In this document: positions 8,778 through 18,031 of the stretch, piece by piece | Numbering within the stretch: position 1 is the stretch's first letter | How the letters are laid out: the number at the start of each line of letters is the position of its first letter | Source: Paracoccus seriniphilus | Lineage (GTDB): Bacteria > Pseudomonadota > Alphaproteobacteria > Rhodobacterales > Rhodobacteraceae | Direction of reading: 5' to 3' | NCBI RefSeq assembly: GCF_028553745.1 | Contig: NZ_CP067129.1 | Location: forward strand, 2,214,501-2,278,500 | DNA: 64,000 bases | Notes under the pieces: model-generated | The model's input: the letters and a program-made list of their open reading frames with translations, nothing else | Told to the model about the DNA's origin: nothing | Databases searched by the model: none | Translations under genes and position numbers: made by a program

Positions 8778-10277
8778 ATGAAAGAGATCCATCACTGGGT
8801 TGACGGCAAGGAATACAAGGGCACTTCGGGACGTTTCTCGGATGTCTACAACCCTGCCACCGGCGAAGTGCAGGCCAAGGTCAGCCTGGCCACCAAGGCC
8901 GAGCTTGATGCCGCCGTCGAAAGCGCCGCCCGCGCTCAGGTCAAATGGGGTGCCACCAACCCGCAGCGACGCGCACGCGTCATGATGGAATTCGTCCGTC
9001 TAATCAATCGCGACATGGACAAGCTGGCCGAGGCGCTGTCCTCGGAACATGGCAAGACCTTCCCCGATGCCAAGGGCGACGTGCAGCGCGGTCTGGAAGT
9101 GATCGAATTCTGCATTGGCGCACCGCATCTGCTGAAAGGTGAATATACCGACAACGCCGGGACCGGCATCGACATGTATTCGATGCGTCAGCCCCTGGGT
9201 GTCGTTGCAGGCATCACGCCCTTCAACTTCCCGGCCATGATCCCGCTGTGGAAAATGGGTCCGGCGCTGGCTGCCGGCAACGCGATGATCCTGAAACCCT
9301 CGGAACGCGACCCCTCGGTGCCGCTGATGCTGGCGCAACTGCTGCAGGAAGCCGGCCTTCCCGACGGCGTGCTGCAGGTCATCAATGGCGACAAGGACAG
9401 TGTCGACGCCATTCTGGACAGCGAGATCATCCAGGCCGTGGGCTTTGTCGGCTCGACCCCGATCGCGCAATATATCTATGAACGCGCAGCGGCGACGGGC
9501 AAACGTGCCCAGTGCTTCGGCGGTGCGAAGAACCACATGATCATCATGCCCGATGCCGATATGGATCAGGCAGCAGATGCGCTGGTGGGTGCCGGTTTCG
9601 GCGCTGCGGGCGAACGTTGCATGGCGATTTCGGTTGCGGTTCCCGTGGGCGAGAAAACCGCCGATGCGCTGATCGAAAAGCTGATCCCGCGGATCGAAAA
9701 GCTGAAAGTCGGCCCCTATACCGCTGGCGATGATGTCGATTACGGCCCCGTGGTCACCAAGGCTGCCAAGGAAAACATCCTGCGTCTGGTGCAGACAGGC
9801 ATCGATCAGGGTGCGGAACTTGTCGTGGATGGTCGTGACTTCAGCCTGCAGGGCTATGAAGAAGGCTTCTTCGTCGGTCCGCATCTGTTCGACCGCGTCA
9901 CCCCCGACATGGACATCTACAAGACCGAGATCTTCGGTCCGGTCCTGTCGACTGTCCGCGCCGGCAGCTATGAAGAAGCGATCAAACTGGCCATGGACCA
10001 TGAATATGGCAATGGCACCGCGATCTTTACCCGCGATGGCGATGCCGCGCGCGATTTCGCCAGCCGCATCAATATCGGCATGGTCGGGGTGAACGTTCCG
10101 ATCCCGGTTCCGCTGGCCTATCACACCTTTGGTGGCTGGAAAAAATCGGGCTTTGGCGACCTGAACCAGCATGGTCCCGATGCGTTCCGCTTCTATACAC
10201 GGACCAAGACAGTCACCGCCCGCTGGCCCTCGGGCATCAAGGACGGTGGCGAGTTCAACTTCAAGGCCATGGACTAA
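8778..10277 (+). CDS. mmsA: methylmalonate-semialdehyde dehydrogenase (CoA-acylating)
   Basis: Converts methylmalonate semialdehyde to propionyl-CoA in valine catabolism; the same family also acts on malonate semialdehyde. At about 499 residues it has the family length. Seen: the ALDH NAD-binding region (GITPFNFPAMIPLWKMGPAL, then GFVGSTPIAQYIYERAA) and the catalytic cysteine in GAAGERCMAIS. The ATG at 8778 has GGAGGA ideally placed; the in-frame ATG at 8766 lies before that site. The neighbouring acyl-CoA dehydrogenase, hydrolase and mmsB genes complete the isobutyryl branch of the valine pathway. Confidence 0.95.
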   Translation: MKEIHHWVDGKEYKGTSGRFSDVYNPATGEVQAKVSLATKAELDAAVESAARAQVKWGATNPQRRARVMMEFVRLINRDMDKLAEALSSEHGKTFPDAKGDVQRGLEVIEFCIGAPHLLKGEYTDNAGTGIDMYSMRQPLGVVAGITPFNFPAMIPLWKMGPALAAGNAMILKPSERDPSVPLMLAQLLQEAGLPDGVLQVINGDKDSVDAILDSEIIQAVGFVGSTPIAQYIYERAAATGKRAQCFGGAKNHMIIMPDADMDQAADALVGAGFGAAGERCMAISVAVPVGEKTADALIEKLIPRIEKLKVGPYTAGDDVDYGPVVTKAAKENILRLVQTGIDQGAELVVDGRDFSLQGYEEGFFVGPHLFDRVTPDMDIYKTEIFGPVLSTVRAGSYEEAIKLAMDHEYGNGTAIFTRDGDAARDFASRINIGMVGVNVPIPVPLAYHTFGGWKKSGFGDLNQHGPDAFRFYTRTKTVTARWPSGIKDGGEFNFKAMD

Positions 10278-10604
10278 ACCCTGGCTCACAAGCCTATGCG
10301 CTCGGACGATCCGGGGATATCCCGGGTCGTCACAAGACGACGATCAAGGGACGCGCGTCTTCGATTCGCGTCCCGGTCTCGGCGGATCAGAAAGGGCAGG
10401 ATCGTGACCGCACAGCCCATGTTCATTCCCAGGGCCGCCGTCAATCGGCAGCTTGCCGATCTGTCCGCCGGACATTCGGCCCTTGCGAAACTCCGATCGG
10501 CTGCCCCTGACGCCTGCACTCTTTCGATACATCCGCGCGGTGCCGTCTTGCCGCCTGCCGGGCATGATCAAGGGCCACTTGCAGAAACGGATATCAACGC
10601 CGAC
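10278..10604. other. intergenic stretch without a convincing gene
   Basis: About 330 bp between mmsA and the next palindrome. No open frame has both a ribosome site and protein-like composition. It holds an 8-bp inverted repeat (GGGACGCG / CGCGTCCC, 10348-10374, 11-base loop) without a T run, which could be a weak mmsA terminator. Confidence 0.5.
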
Positions 10605-10624
10605 AATTAAACAATCGTTTAATT
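10605..10624. promoter_or_regulatory. perfect 20-bp palindromic operator before the valine operon
   Basis: AATTAAAC - AATC - GTTTAATT: two perfect 8-bp arms around 4 bases, AT-rich in a GC-rich setting, 26 bp before the acyl-CoA dehydrogenase start. The AAAC-N4-GTTT core resembles operators of PsrA-like TetR repressors of acyl-CoA metabolism. No TetR gene is adjacent, so the binding protein is unknown. Confidence 0.65.
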
Positions 10625-10650
10625 CATGAGAGGATGGGGGGAGACATCAG

Positions 10651-11796
10651 ATGGATTTCGCGCTCAGTGAAGAGCAGCAGGCAATCTTTGACATGGCCAG
10701 GGATTTTGGCCAGTCCCGCATTGCCCCACACGCCCGCGAATGGGAAGCGCAGGGCACCATCCCGCGCAGCCTCTGGACAGAAACCGCACAGCTGGGATTT
10801 GGCGGGCTGTATGTGCGCGAGGAAAACGGCGGATCTGGCCTGTCGCGACTGGATGCGACGCTGGTCTTCGAAGCACTGTCGATGGCCTGCCCTTCCGTTG
10901 CCTCATTCCTTTCGATCCACAATATGTGCGCCGGAATGGTCGACAAGTTCGGCAGCGATGAAGCCCGCGCGACCTGGCTTCCCGGCCTGTGCAGCATGGA
11001 AAAGCTGGCCAGCTATTGCCTGACCGAACCGGGCAGCGGATCGGACGCGGCCGCGCTGCGCACCCGTGCCGAGGCCAGCGATCAGGGTTACAAGCTGAAT
11101 GGCGTCAAGGCCTTCATCTCGGGCGGCAGCTATTCGGATCTCTATGTCGTGATGGTGCGCACCGGTGCCGAGGGCCCCAGGGGCATCAGCACCGTGCTTG
11201 TCGAAACCGGAACCGAGGGCCTGTCCTTTGGCGGGCTTGAAGACAAGATGGGCTGGCGCGCGCAACCCACCGCACAGGTCCAGTTCGACGACTGCATGAT
11301 CCCGGCAAGCAATCTGCTGGGCGAAGAAGGCAAGGGCTTCAGCTATGCCATGGCCGGTCTCGATGGCGGACGCCTGAATATCGCTGCCAGTGCCCTGGGT
11401 GGCGCTCAGGCTGCCTTGGACCAGACGCTGACCTATATGGGCGAACGCAAGGCCTTTGGAAAATCCCTCGACCAGTTCCAGGCGCTGCAATTCCGGCTGG
11501 CCGAGATGGAAACCGCCCTGCAATCGGCGCGGATATTCCTGCGTCAGGCAGCATGGAAACTGGATCAAGGCGCGCCGGATGCCTCGAAATTCTGCGCCAT
11601 GGCCAAGCTTTATGTCACGGATCGCGCATTCGATGTGGCAAACCAATGCCTGCAGCTGCATGGCGGCTATGGCTATCTGGCCGATTACGGGATCGAGAAG
11701 ATCGTGCGCGACCTGCGCGTTCACCAGATTCTGGAAGGCACGAATGAAATCATGCGGCTGATCATTGGTCGCAGCCTATTGGCAGAACGGGGGTAA
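10651..11796 (+). CDS. acyl-CoA dehydrogenase, probable isobutyryl-CoA dehydrogenase
   Basis: An FAD enzyme of 381 residues oxidising a short branched acyl-CoA; isobutyryl-CoA to methacrylyl-CoA is the best guess from context. The fold is complete: N-terminal helical domain (SEEQQAIFDMARDF), FAD/substrate motifs YCLTEPGSGSDAAAL and GVKAFISGG, middle beta domain, and C-terminal ERKAFGKSLDQFQALQF. The C-terminal LEGTNEIMRLIIGRSL carries the catalytic glutamate. The gene starts the operon behind a palindrome and is followed after 3 bp by the hydrolase gene. Confidence 0.92.
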   Translation: MDFALSEEQQAIFDMARDFGQSRIAPHAREWEAQGTIPRSLWTETAQLGFGGLYVREENGGSGLSRLDATLVFEALSMACPSVASFLSIHNMCAGMVDKFGSDEARATWLPGLCSMEKLASYCLTEPGSGSDAAALRTRAEASDQGYKLNGVKAFISGGSYSDLYVVMVRTGAEGPRGISTVLVETGTEGLSFGGLEDKMGWRAQPTAQVQFDDCMIPASNLLGEEGKGFSYAMAGLDGGRLNIAASALGGAQAALDQTLTYMGERKAFGKSLDQFQALQFRLAEMETALQSARIFLRQAAWKLDQGAPDASKFCAMAKLYVTDRAFDVANQCLQLHGGYGYLADYGIEKIVRDLRVHQILEGTNEIMRLIIGRSLLAERG

Positions 11797-11799
11797 CGC

Positions 11800-12807
11800 G
11801 TGCAAGATCTGAACATCCGCATCTCGGGCAAGGCCGGGCGCATCACCTTTACCCGTCCCAAGGCGCTGAATGCGCTCAGCCACGACATGGCGCTGGAAAT
11901 ACAGGCGGCGCTGGACGCATGGTGCGACGATCCGGCAGTCAGCCTTGTGGTGATCGATGCCGAGGGCGACCGGGCGTTCTGCGCCGGAGGCGATATCGCC
12001 GCGGTCTATCGCGCCGGAATATCCGGTGATCACAGTGTCGGACGGGCCTTCTTTCGCGACGAATACCTGCTGAATGCCACGATCGCAGAGTATCCCAAGC
12101 CCATCGTCGCCTTCATGCAGGGTTTCATCATGGGCGGCGGCGTCGGCATCGGCGGCCATGCACAACAGCGCATCGTTGGCGACAGCAGCCAGATTGCCAT
12201 GCCTGAATCCGGAATCGGCCTGATTCCCGATGTCGGTGGGACATGGCTTCTGGCCCATGCACCCGGACGAATTGGCGAATATCTGGCGCTGACCGGCGGA
12301 CGCATGGGGGCCGGGGACGCCATTCATGCCGGCTTTGCCGATGTCTATCTGCCCGAGGCAAGATGGCCGGAACTGATCCGGACACTGGAACAGACCGGAG
12401 ATTTCAACCGGATCAAGGGCGAAACCCCGCCCGAATCGCCGCTGGCAACCCGCGATCTGTCGCCCTTTGGCCAGCCCGATCTCAAGTCGATCACTGCGGC
12501 TCTGGAAGAGGCGGGCGATGAATCCTCGCTCAAAGCCATCCGGCGCAACTCGCCGCTGTCCATGGCGGCGGGGCTGCGCATGGTGCGCGAGGCGCGACGT
12601 GACCCCAGCATTCGCGAATCATTGGCGCGCGAATTCCGCTTTACCTATCGCGCCACCGAATTCGCGGATTTCCTGGAAGGCGTGCGCGCCCAGATCATCG
12701 ACAAGGACCGCAACCCGAACTGGCAGGCCGATCCGTCCCCCGAGAATCTGGACAGGATGCTGGCGCCCCTGGGAGAGCATGAAATGAAATGGGAGACAGG
12801 AAAATGA
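11800..12807 (+). CDS. 3-hydroxyisobutyryl-CoA hydrolase (enoyl-CoA hydratase fold)
   Basis: A crotonase-superfamily protein of 335 residues, matching the HIBCH length rather than that of a 260-residue enoyl-CoA hydratase. HIBCH frees 3-hydroxyisobutyrate from CoA in valine breakdown. Visible are the oxyanion block RAFCAGGDIAAVYRAG, GGGVGIGGHAQQRI, and the catalytic region MPESGIGLIPDVGGTWLLA. The start is GTG at 11800, three bases after the dehydrogenase stop. Its TGA overlaps the mmsB ATG (ATGA), so translation is coupled. Confidence 0.9.
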   Translation: MQDLNIRISGKAGRITFTRPKALNALSHDMALEIQAALDAWCDDPAVSLVVIDAEGDRAFCAGGDIAAVYRAGISGDHSVGRAFFRDEYLLNATIAEYPKPIVAFMQGFIMGGGVGIGGHAQQRIVGDSSQIAMPESGIGLIPDVGGTWLLAHAPGRIGEYLALTGGRMGAGDAIHAGFADVYLPEARWPELIRTLEQTGDFNRIKGETPPESPLATRDLSPFGQPDLKSITAALEEAGDESSLKAIRRNSPLSMAAGLRMVREARRDPSIRESLAREFRFTYRATEFADFLEGVRAQIIDKDRNPNWQADPSPENLDRMLAPLGEHEMKWETGK

Positions 12808-13688
12808 AGATCGGATTTATCGGGCTTGGCAATATGGGCGCCCCCATGGCCGCCAACCTGGCCAAGGCAGGCCATGAGGTCGCAGGATTCGATACCGCCG
12901 CCCCCGCGCCCGATGGCGTTCGGGCCGTCGATAGCGCCGCCGGGGCCGCAGCAGATGCCGATGTCGTCATCTCGATGCTGCCCAACGGCCAGATCCTGCG
13001 GGCCGTGGCCGATCAGGTGATCCCGGCGATGCGCGAAGGTGCGGTGTTCTGCGATTGCTCGACCGTCGATGTTGCCAGCGCGCGCACGGTGGCCGAACAG
13101 GCGTTGGCTGCGGGCTTGGGCGCGCTGGATGCGCCGGTGTCAGGCGGCATTGGCGGCGCACAGGCCGGAACCCTGACCTTCATGGTCGGCGGGCGGCAGC
13201 AGGATTTCGATATCGTCGCGCCGCTGCTGGACATCATGGGCCAGAAAGCCGTGCTCTGCGGCGAGGCCGGTGCCGGACAATCCGCAAAGATCTGCAACAA
13301 CATGATCCTTGGCGTCACCATGCTGGCCACCTGCGAAGCCTTTGCGCTGGCCGACAAGCTGGGCCTGGACCGCCAGAAGATGTTCGACGTGGTCTCGACC
13401 AGTTCGGGGGCCAGCTGGTCGATCAACAGCTATTGCCCGGCACCCGGTGTGGGACCGCAATCCCCGGCAGACAATGATTACAAGCCGGGGTTCGCGGCGG
13501 AACTGATGCTGAAGGATCTGCGTCTGGCCCAGGCCGCGGCCGAGGATGTGGATGCCGACACCCCGATGGGTGCCCTGGCCACCGAGCAATACAAGACCTT
13601 TGTCGAGGATGAAGACGGCAATGGTCGCGATTTCTCGGCCATGCTGCCCCGATTCGCGGCGCGCAGCCGTCACTCTGGCGAAAGCTGA
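12804..13688 (+). CDS. mmsB: 3-hydroxyisobutyrate dehydrogenase
   Basis: NAD-dependent oxidation of 3-hydroxyisobutyrate to methylmalonate semialdehyde, the substrate of MmsA. Length is 294 residues. The N-terminal Rossmann motif GFIGLGNMGAPMAANLAKAGH, the substrate-binding APVSGGIGGAQAGTLTFMVGG, and the catalytic lysine block GAGQSAKICNNMILGVTML are all present. The ATG at 12804 overlaps the upstream stop and gives a typical MKIGFIGLGNMG start; an ATG at 12789 would add five residues. Last gene of the operon; a hairpin follows. Confidence 0.95.
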   Translation: MKIGFIGLGNMGAPMAANLAKAGHEVAGFDTAAPAPDGVRAVDSAAGAAADADVVISMLPNGQILRAVADQVIPAMREGAVFCDCSTVDVASARTVAEQALAAGLGALDAPVSGGIGGAQAGTLTFMVGGRQQDFDIVAPLLDIMGQKAVLCGEAGAGQSAKICNNMILGVTMLATCEAFALADKLGLDRQKMFDVVSTSSGASWSINSYCPAPGVGPQSPADNDYKPGFAAELMLKDLRLAQAAAEDVDADTPMGALATEQYKTFVEDEDGNGRDFSAMLPRFAARSRHSGES

Positions 13689-13710
13689 ACCCTCGACCCT
13701 TGATTGCCGG

Positions 13711-13736
13711 ACCCCATCACCACAAGGTGATGGGGT
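13711..13736 (+). terminator. terminator hairpin after mmsB
   Basis: A perfect 11-bp stem (ACCCCATCACC / GGTGATGGGGT) with loop ACAA, 22 bp after the mmsB stop. Only a short T stretch follows, so efficiency is uncertain. Confidence 0.65.
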
Positions 13737-13805
13737 TGCCTGGCTGATCGGGGAACCTGAAGCACAAATTCCTTGTTCGGTTCCCGACTGAAAAGGAATC
13801 TCATC

Positions 13806-14129
13806 ATGCGACTGCACATTCTGGCGCTGGTGGCTTCACCGGGCTTGATGCTGGCTCTGTCCTCCATGCCGATGACGGCACAAGACATGTCGCAGCAGAA
13901 TGGCTTTCTGGCACAGCATTCTTCTGCTGCGCCCGCCGCCGCGCTTCGAGTCGGCGAAACCGTGGATATGGACAGCATCGATCTGGTCCAGCGCCCCGGA
14001 CGCTATGGGCTGGGCACACCGCCTACGGGCAGCGTATTCGCTCTTGCAGGGAACCAGCTGATGCGCATCGACCCCGACAGCGGAAAGATCCAGTCGATCC
14101 TGCGCGACGTGGTCAGACTGACCGACTAG
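13806..14129 (+). CDS. small secreted protein, function unknown
   Basis: A 107-residue protein with a likely signal peptide (MRLHILALVASPGLMLALSS, cleavage near MTAQD) and a C-terminal block VDMDSIDLVQRPGRYGLGTPPTGSVFALAGNQLMRIDPDSGKIQSIL. Short exported proteins with a NPGRYGLG-like motif and a terminal IDPDTGKI are common in Rhodobacteraceae, some annotated RcnB-like; the role is not established. The ATG at 13806 has AAGGA at the right distance; the longer upstream start is unlikely. It converges on recN. Confidence 0.7.
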   Translation: MRLHILALVASPGLMLALSSMPMTAQDMSQQNGFLAQHSSAAPAAALRVGETVDMDSIDLVQRPGRYGLGTPPTGSVFALAGNQLMRIDPDSGKIQSILRDVVRLTD

Positions 14130-14144
14130 CGCCGCAGCGGCGCC

Positions 14145-15791
14145 TCAGCCCTCCAGCAAGGAGATGGCTGCATCCGATGCCGCCTGGGTGATCCTGTCGC
14201 CCGACAGCATCCGCGCGATTTCATCTATGCGGTCATCACGTTCAAGCGGAGTCACGGTCGAGGTGGTCATGCCGTCGTGAACCGATTTCGATACCCGGAA
14301 ATGATTGGCCCCCTGCGCCGCGACCTGCGGGGAATGGGTGACGACCAGAACCTGTGCATCCTCGGCCAGACGTTTGAGACGACGTCCGACGGCATCGGCG
14401 GTCGCCCCGCCAACCCCCCGATCGATTTCATCGAATATCAGCACCAGCGCGTCATTGCCCTTGGCCAGGCAGACCTTCAGCGCCAGCAGAAAGCGCGACA
14501 GTTCGCCGCCCGAGGCAATCTTGTCCAGGGCCCCGGCAGGCGCTCCGGGATTGGTGGCCACGGTAAATGCGACGATGTCACGCCCCTCGGGCCCGGCCTC
14601 ACCGGGGCTGATGCCGGTGGTAAAGACAGCCCGCTCCATCTTCAGCGGAGCCAGTTCGGCGGACACTGCCTTGTCCAGATCAGCCGCCGCCCGCCGTCGC
14701 CTTTCGGTCAGTTCGGTGGCCAGCCGGTCATATTCCGCATCTGCTGCAGCCGCGGACTGGCGCAATTCTGCAATCCGCTGATCCCCGGCATCCAGACGGT
14801 CCAGACGGTCGCGCAGTTGCGCGGCCAGTCCGGCGAGATCATCGGCTAGAACCGAGTGCTTCCGCGCCAGAGCCCTCAGCGCGAAAAGGCGTTCTTCCAC
14901 CGCTTCCAGCGCATAGGGATCGAAATCCATCCCCGACAGCGCATCCTCGACACCCTGATAGGCTTCGCCCAATTCGATCAGGGCACGCGACAGGGCTGAA
15001 ATCGGCGCGTCCAACCGTCCTTCGGCCTTGTCCGCCGCGCCTTCCAGCCAACGGCTTGCCTCGACCATGGCAGATTCCGCGCCCTCGGCCCCCAGCAATG
15101 CCAGTGCACGCTGCACATCCTCGCGGATGCGTTCGGCGGCCTGCATGTTGCGCCGGCTGCTGTCCAGCGTCGCTTCCTCGCCCGCCTCGGGGGCCAGATC
15201 CTCCAACTCCTTCACCGCGTGGCGCAGGAATTCCTCTTCCTCGCGCGCCGCCGCCTGGGCCGCCAGGGCCTCTTCAAGCAAACGTCCGGCCTCTTTGCGG
15301 GTGCTCCATGCCTTGCGAATCGCGCTCAGATCCACGCCGCCATAGGCATCCAGCAAGGCACGGTGCCCGCGCGGGTTCAGCAATCCGCGATCATCATGCT
15401 GACCATGCAATTCAACCAGCGTTTCCGACAAGCGCCGCAGAACCTCGCCCGAAACGCGCCGGTCATTGACAAAGCCGGTCTTGCGCCCGTCCCCGCCGTT
15501 GATCCGACGCAGGATAAGCTGATCATCCTCGACCTCGATCCCCGCATCGGCCAGCACGGCTCTCGAGGGATGATTGGGGGGCAAATCGAAGACGGCGGTC
15601 ACCTCGCCCTGTGTGGCCCCCTGCCGTACCAGGTCCGCGCGACCACGCCACCCCAGCACAAATCCCAGGCAATCAAGAAGAATGGATTTTCCCGCGCCGG
15701 TTTCCCCGGTCAGAACGTTCAATCCCGGCCCGAACCCAAGCTCGAGCCGGTCGATCAGCAGCATGTCCCGAATATCCAGTGATCGCAGCAT
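14145..15791 (-). CDS. recN: DNA repair protein RecN
   Basis: An SMC-like ATPase acting in double-strand break repair, 548 residues. N-terminal Walker A (GLNVLTGETGAGKSILLDCLGF), two coiled-coil arms in the middle, then the ABC signature SGGELSRFLLALK and Walker B ALVLIFDEIDRGVGG, and the D-loop/His region VLVVTHSPQVAAQ. The ATG at 15791 gives the family start MLRSLDIRDMLLID; an upstream ATG would add six residues. No SOS-type GTTC-N7-GTTC box was found just upstream. bamD lies 39 bp upstream on the same strand. Confidence 0.97.
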   Translation of the reverse strand: MLRSLDIRDMLLIDRLELGFGPGLNVLTGETGAGKSILLDCLGFVLGWRGRADLVRQGATQGEVTAVFDLPPNHPSRAVLADAGIEVEDDQLILRRINGGDGRKTGFVNDRRVSGEVLRRLSETLVELHGQHDDRGLLNPRGHRALLDAYGGVDLSAIRKAWSTRKEAGRLLEEALAAQAAAREEEEFLRHAVKELEDLAPEAGEEATLDSSRRNMQAAERIREDVQRALALLGAEGAESAMVEASRWLEGAADKAEGRLDAPISALSRALIELGEAYQGVEDALSGMDFDPYALEAVEERLFALRALARKHSVLADDLAGLAAQLRDRLDRLDAGDQRIAELRQSAAAADAEYDRLATELTERRRRAAADLDKAVSAELAPLKMERAVFTTGISPGEAGPEGRDIVAFTVATNPGAPAGALDKIASGGELSRFLLALKVCLAKGNDALVLIFDEIDRGVGGATADAVGRRLKRLAEDAQVLVVTHSPQVAAQGANHFRVSKSVHDGMTTSTVTPLERDDRIDEIARMLSGDRITQAASDAAISLLEG

Positions 15792-15830
15792 GTGGGCGCA
15801 AATGGCCACGCTAGCCCGATCGGGCTGGCG

Positions 15831-16688
15831 TCACAGCCATTCTCCTTGAATCATCTGGCGATAGACTTTCGTCAGCCAGTTGTCACCGGTCGCGTCCGCC
15901 GACAAGCCCTGACCGCGCAATTGCTGATAGGCATCGCGATAGAAAGGCGAACTCTGGAAGTTATGGCCCAGAATCGCGCCGGCGGTCTGCGCCTCGGGAT
16001 AAAGGCCAAGCGCCAGATAGGCCTCGACCAGACGCATCAGGGCCTCGGGCGTCTGGGTCGTGGTCTGGAACTCCTCAACCACGACGCGGAACCGGTTGAT
16101 CGCCGCCGTGTAATGCCCTCGCTTGAGGTAATAGCGGCCGATCTCCATTTCCTTCGCGGCAAGATGGTCGAAGGCCAGATCGAATTTCAGGATCGCGCTG
16201 CGCGCATATTCGCTGTCGGGATAGCGTTCGATGACTTCACGCAGCGATTGCAGCGCCTGGAAGGTCAGGCCCTGATCGCGGCCGACCTCATCAATCTGAT
16301 CGTAATAGGACAGCGCCAGCAGATATTGCGCATATGCGGCGTCTTCATCGCCCGGATAGGTATCAATGAAACGTTGCGCGGCCGAGCGCGCATCTTCGTA
16401 TTCCTTGGCGCGATGGCTTGCATAAGCCTCCATGATCAGCGCGCGCTTTGCCCATTCCGAATAGGGATAGAGCCGTTCGACTTCACTGAAATAGAATACC
16501 GCGTCCTTGGGCTTCGCGCTGTTTTCCAGCTCGAACTCGCCGCGTTTATAGATCTCTTCCGCCGTGAAACGATCAAGATTCTTCCTGTCAGCGTCGCCAT
16601 CCTTGCCCGAGGAACAACCCGTCAGTGTCATCCCCGCCAGCAACACAGCCACCAAGGAAGCCGATATTTTCGAGCGCGCCATATTCAC
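15831..16688 (-). CDS. bamD: outer membrane assembly lipoprotein BamD
   Basis: An essential lipoprotein of the Bam complex that inserts beta-barrel proteins into the outer membrane. 285 residues with a signal peptide and lipobox (LTGC, Cys at about 25), then tetratricopeptide repeats: YKRGEFELENSAKPKDAVFYF, the SEVERLYPYSEWAKRA block conserved in BamD, and LVEAYLALGLYPEAQTAGAIL near the end. It lies between lpxC and recN, the usual order in this family. Confidence 0.95.
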   Translation of the reverse strand: MNMARSKISASLVAVLLAGMTLTGCSSGKDGDADRKNLDRFTAEEIYKRGEFELENSAKPKDAVFYFSEVERLYPYSEWAKRALIMEAYASHRAKEYEDARSAAQRFIDTYPGDEDAAYAQYLLALSYYDQIDEVGRDQGLTFQALQSLREVIERYPDSEYARSAILKFDLAFDHLAAKEMEIGRYYLKRGHYTAAINRFRVVVEEFQTTTQTPEALMRLVEAYLALGLYPEAQTAGAILGHNFQSSPFYRDAYQQLRGQGLSADATGDNWLTKVYRQMIQGEWL

Positions 16689-16869
16689 CCTGCCCTACGA
16701 TTCTGCCCTGCGTCGGCCCGCTTGAGGCCGGGCTGCCGGCACGTCCTAGCATAGAACATCGGGGGGCGCAAAATGGCAATCTGTTGAATTTCACGCGAAA
16801 AGGAAAGCATATCTTCTGCGACCCGCCGCCCAAGCCGCGAACCGCCGTGATCACGTGGTCTCTTGAGGA

Positions 16870-17802
16870 TCAGACGGCCACCTGAAATGACTGTGCCGGC
16901 CGGGCATAGCCGGCCACGCCTGCACCGGGCAGACGGGTTTCCAGCGCGTCCGAGCAGACTTCCCATTCCCAGGCCGTCGGATCGGCGAACAGGGCGCGCA
17001 GCAGCCGGTTGGTCATCGCATGTCCGGCGCGATGCCCGGTATAACGGGCAAGCAGCGGCGACCCGGCCAGGGCAAGATCGCCCATGGCGTCGAGCATCTT
17101 GTGGCGCACGGCCTCGTCGCGGTGGCGCAAACCGCCCGGCGACAGAACCTTGGCGCCATCAACGACCACCGCATTCATATAGGTGCCGCCAAGCGCCAGA
17201 CCGTTCTTGCGCATCATCTCGACATCAGCACGGCGACAGAACGTCCGGCTGTCGGCCAGTTCACGCAGGAAGGCACCATTGGCCATGTCCAGGCGTTTTT
17301 CCTGATGGCCGATCGCGGCATCGACAAAGTCGATCTGAAAATCGATCTCGAGATGATCGGCGGGCGTCAGGCGGGCAAAGGCTTCACCATCGCGGACCTC
17401 GACAGGCCGCAGCACGCGAATCGCCCGAAGCCGGGCCGCCTGTGTCCGAATACCGGCCTGCAAGATCGCCTCGACGAAGGGGGCGGCCGAACCGTCAAGG
17501 ATCGGCACTTCGGGGCCATCCACGGTGATCATGGCATTGTGAATACCCGTTCCGGCCAAAGCCGCCATCACATGTTCGACCGTGGACAGGGTCACGCCAT
17601 CGCCATTGTCCAGCAGCGTGCACAATTTCGACGGGGTCACATTGTGCCAGCGCGCGGCAATATCGACCGAAGGTGTCAGATCCGTCCGGCGAAAGACGAT
17701 GCCATGACCGGCGGGCGCAGGCAAGATATCCAGTCTAGTCTGAGCACCCGAATGCAAACCCACTCCGGTGAAGCTGACCATCTTTTTCAATGTTGCCTGC
17801 AT
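16870..17802 (-). CDS. lpxC: UDP-3-O-acyl-N-acetylglucosamine deacetylase
   Basis: The zinc amidase that commits to lipid A synthesis, in the cytoplasm at the membrane. 310 residues. Seen: FTGVGLHSGAQTRLDILPA at the N-terminus, the zinc motif LSTVEHVMAALAG, and the C-terminal zinc/catalytic blocks RHKMLDAMGDLALAG and YTGHRAGHAMTNRLLRAL. The ATG at 17802 gives the family start MQATLKK; an ATG at 17853 would add 17 atypical residues. It follows ftsZ across 229 bp that hold the ftsZ terminator. Confidence 0.97.
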   Translation of the reverse strand: MQATLKKMVSFTGVGLHSGAQTRLDILPAPAGHGIVFRRTDLTPSVDIAARWHNVTPSKLCTLLDNGDGVTLSTVEHVMAALAGTGIHNAMITVDGPEVPILDGSAAPFVEAILQAGIRTQAARLRAIRVLRPVEVRDGEAFARLTPADHLEIDFQIDFVDAAIGHQEKRLDMANGAFLRELADSRTFCRRADVEMMRKNGLALGGTYMNAVVVDGAKVLSPGGLRHRDEAVRHKMLDAMGDLALAGSPLLARYTGHRAGHAMTNRLLRALFADPTAWEWEVCSDALETRLPGAGVAGYARPAQSFQVAV

Positions 17803-17973
17803 GACGTGACTGCCTTCGAATGCTGTTTCGGGACATGGAACGACCCGCTGCATATCCAGCTATGCCCCCCGGCGCATTCCTTCAATTAACGAATTGTAAC
17901 CACATGAAACATTCGTGACGAATAGAGCGAGAAATCGCAGAGCGCTCGGAACATCATCTTGAAATAAAAACAG

Positions 17974-17998
17974 AAAAGGCCGCCCAAGGCGACCTTTT
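17974..17998 (-). terminator. intrinsic terminator of ftsZ
   Basis: On the minus strand AAAAGGTCGC / GCGGCCTTTT form a 10-bp stem with one G-U pair and a 5-base loop, ending in a TTTT run. It lies 33 bp past the ftsZ stop. The T-A/G-U arrangement fits the minus-strand transcript. Confidence 0.75.
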
Positions 17999-18031
17999 CA
18001 GGATTTCAGATGTGACAGGTTGATGATCCTG

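Noticed and set aside
10296..10610. 104-codon plus-strand frame between mmsA and the acyl-CoA dehydrogenase
   Set aside because: No ribosome site, Arg-rich atypical composition, and it runs into the palindrome region.
15792..15830. Possible SOS box before recN
   Set aside because: No GTTC-N7-GTTC pair in the short gap to bamD; recN may be read from an upstream promoter.
17886..17900. CtrA-like TTAA-N7-TAAC upstream of lpxC
   Set aside because: The second half does not match TTAA, and one partial site in an AT-rich gap is not evidence of control.
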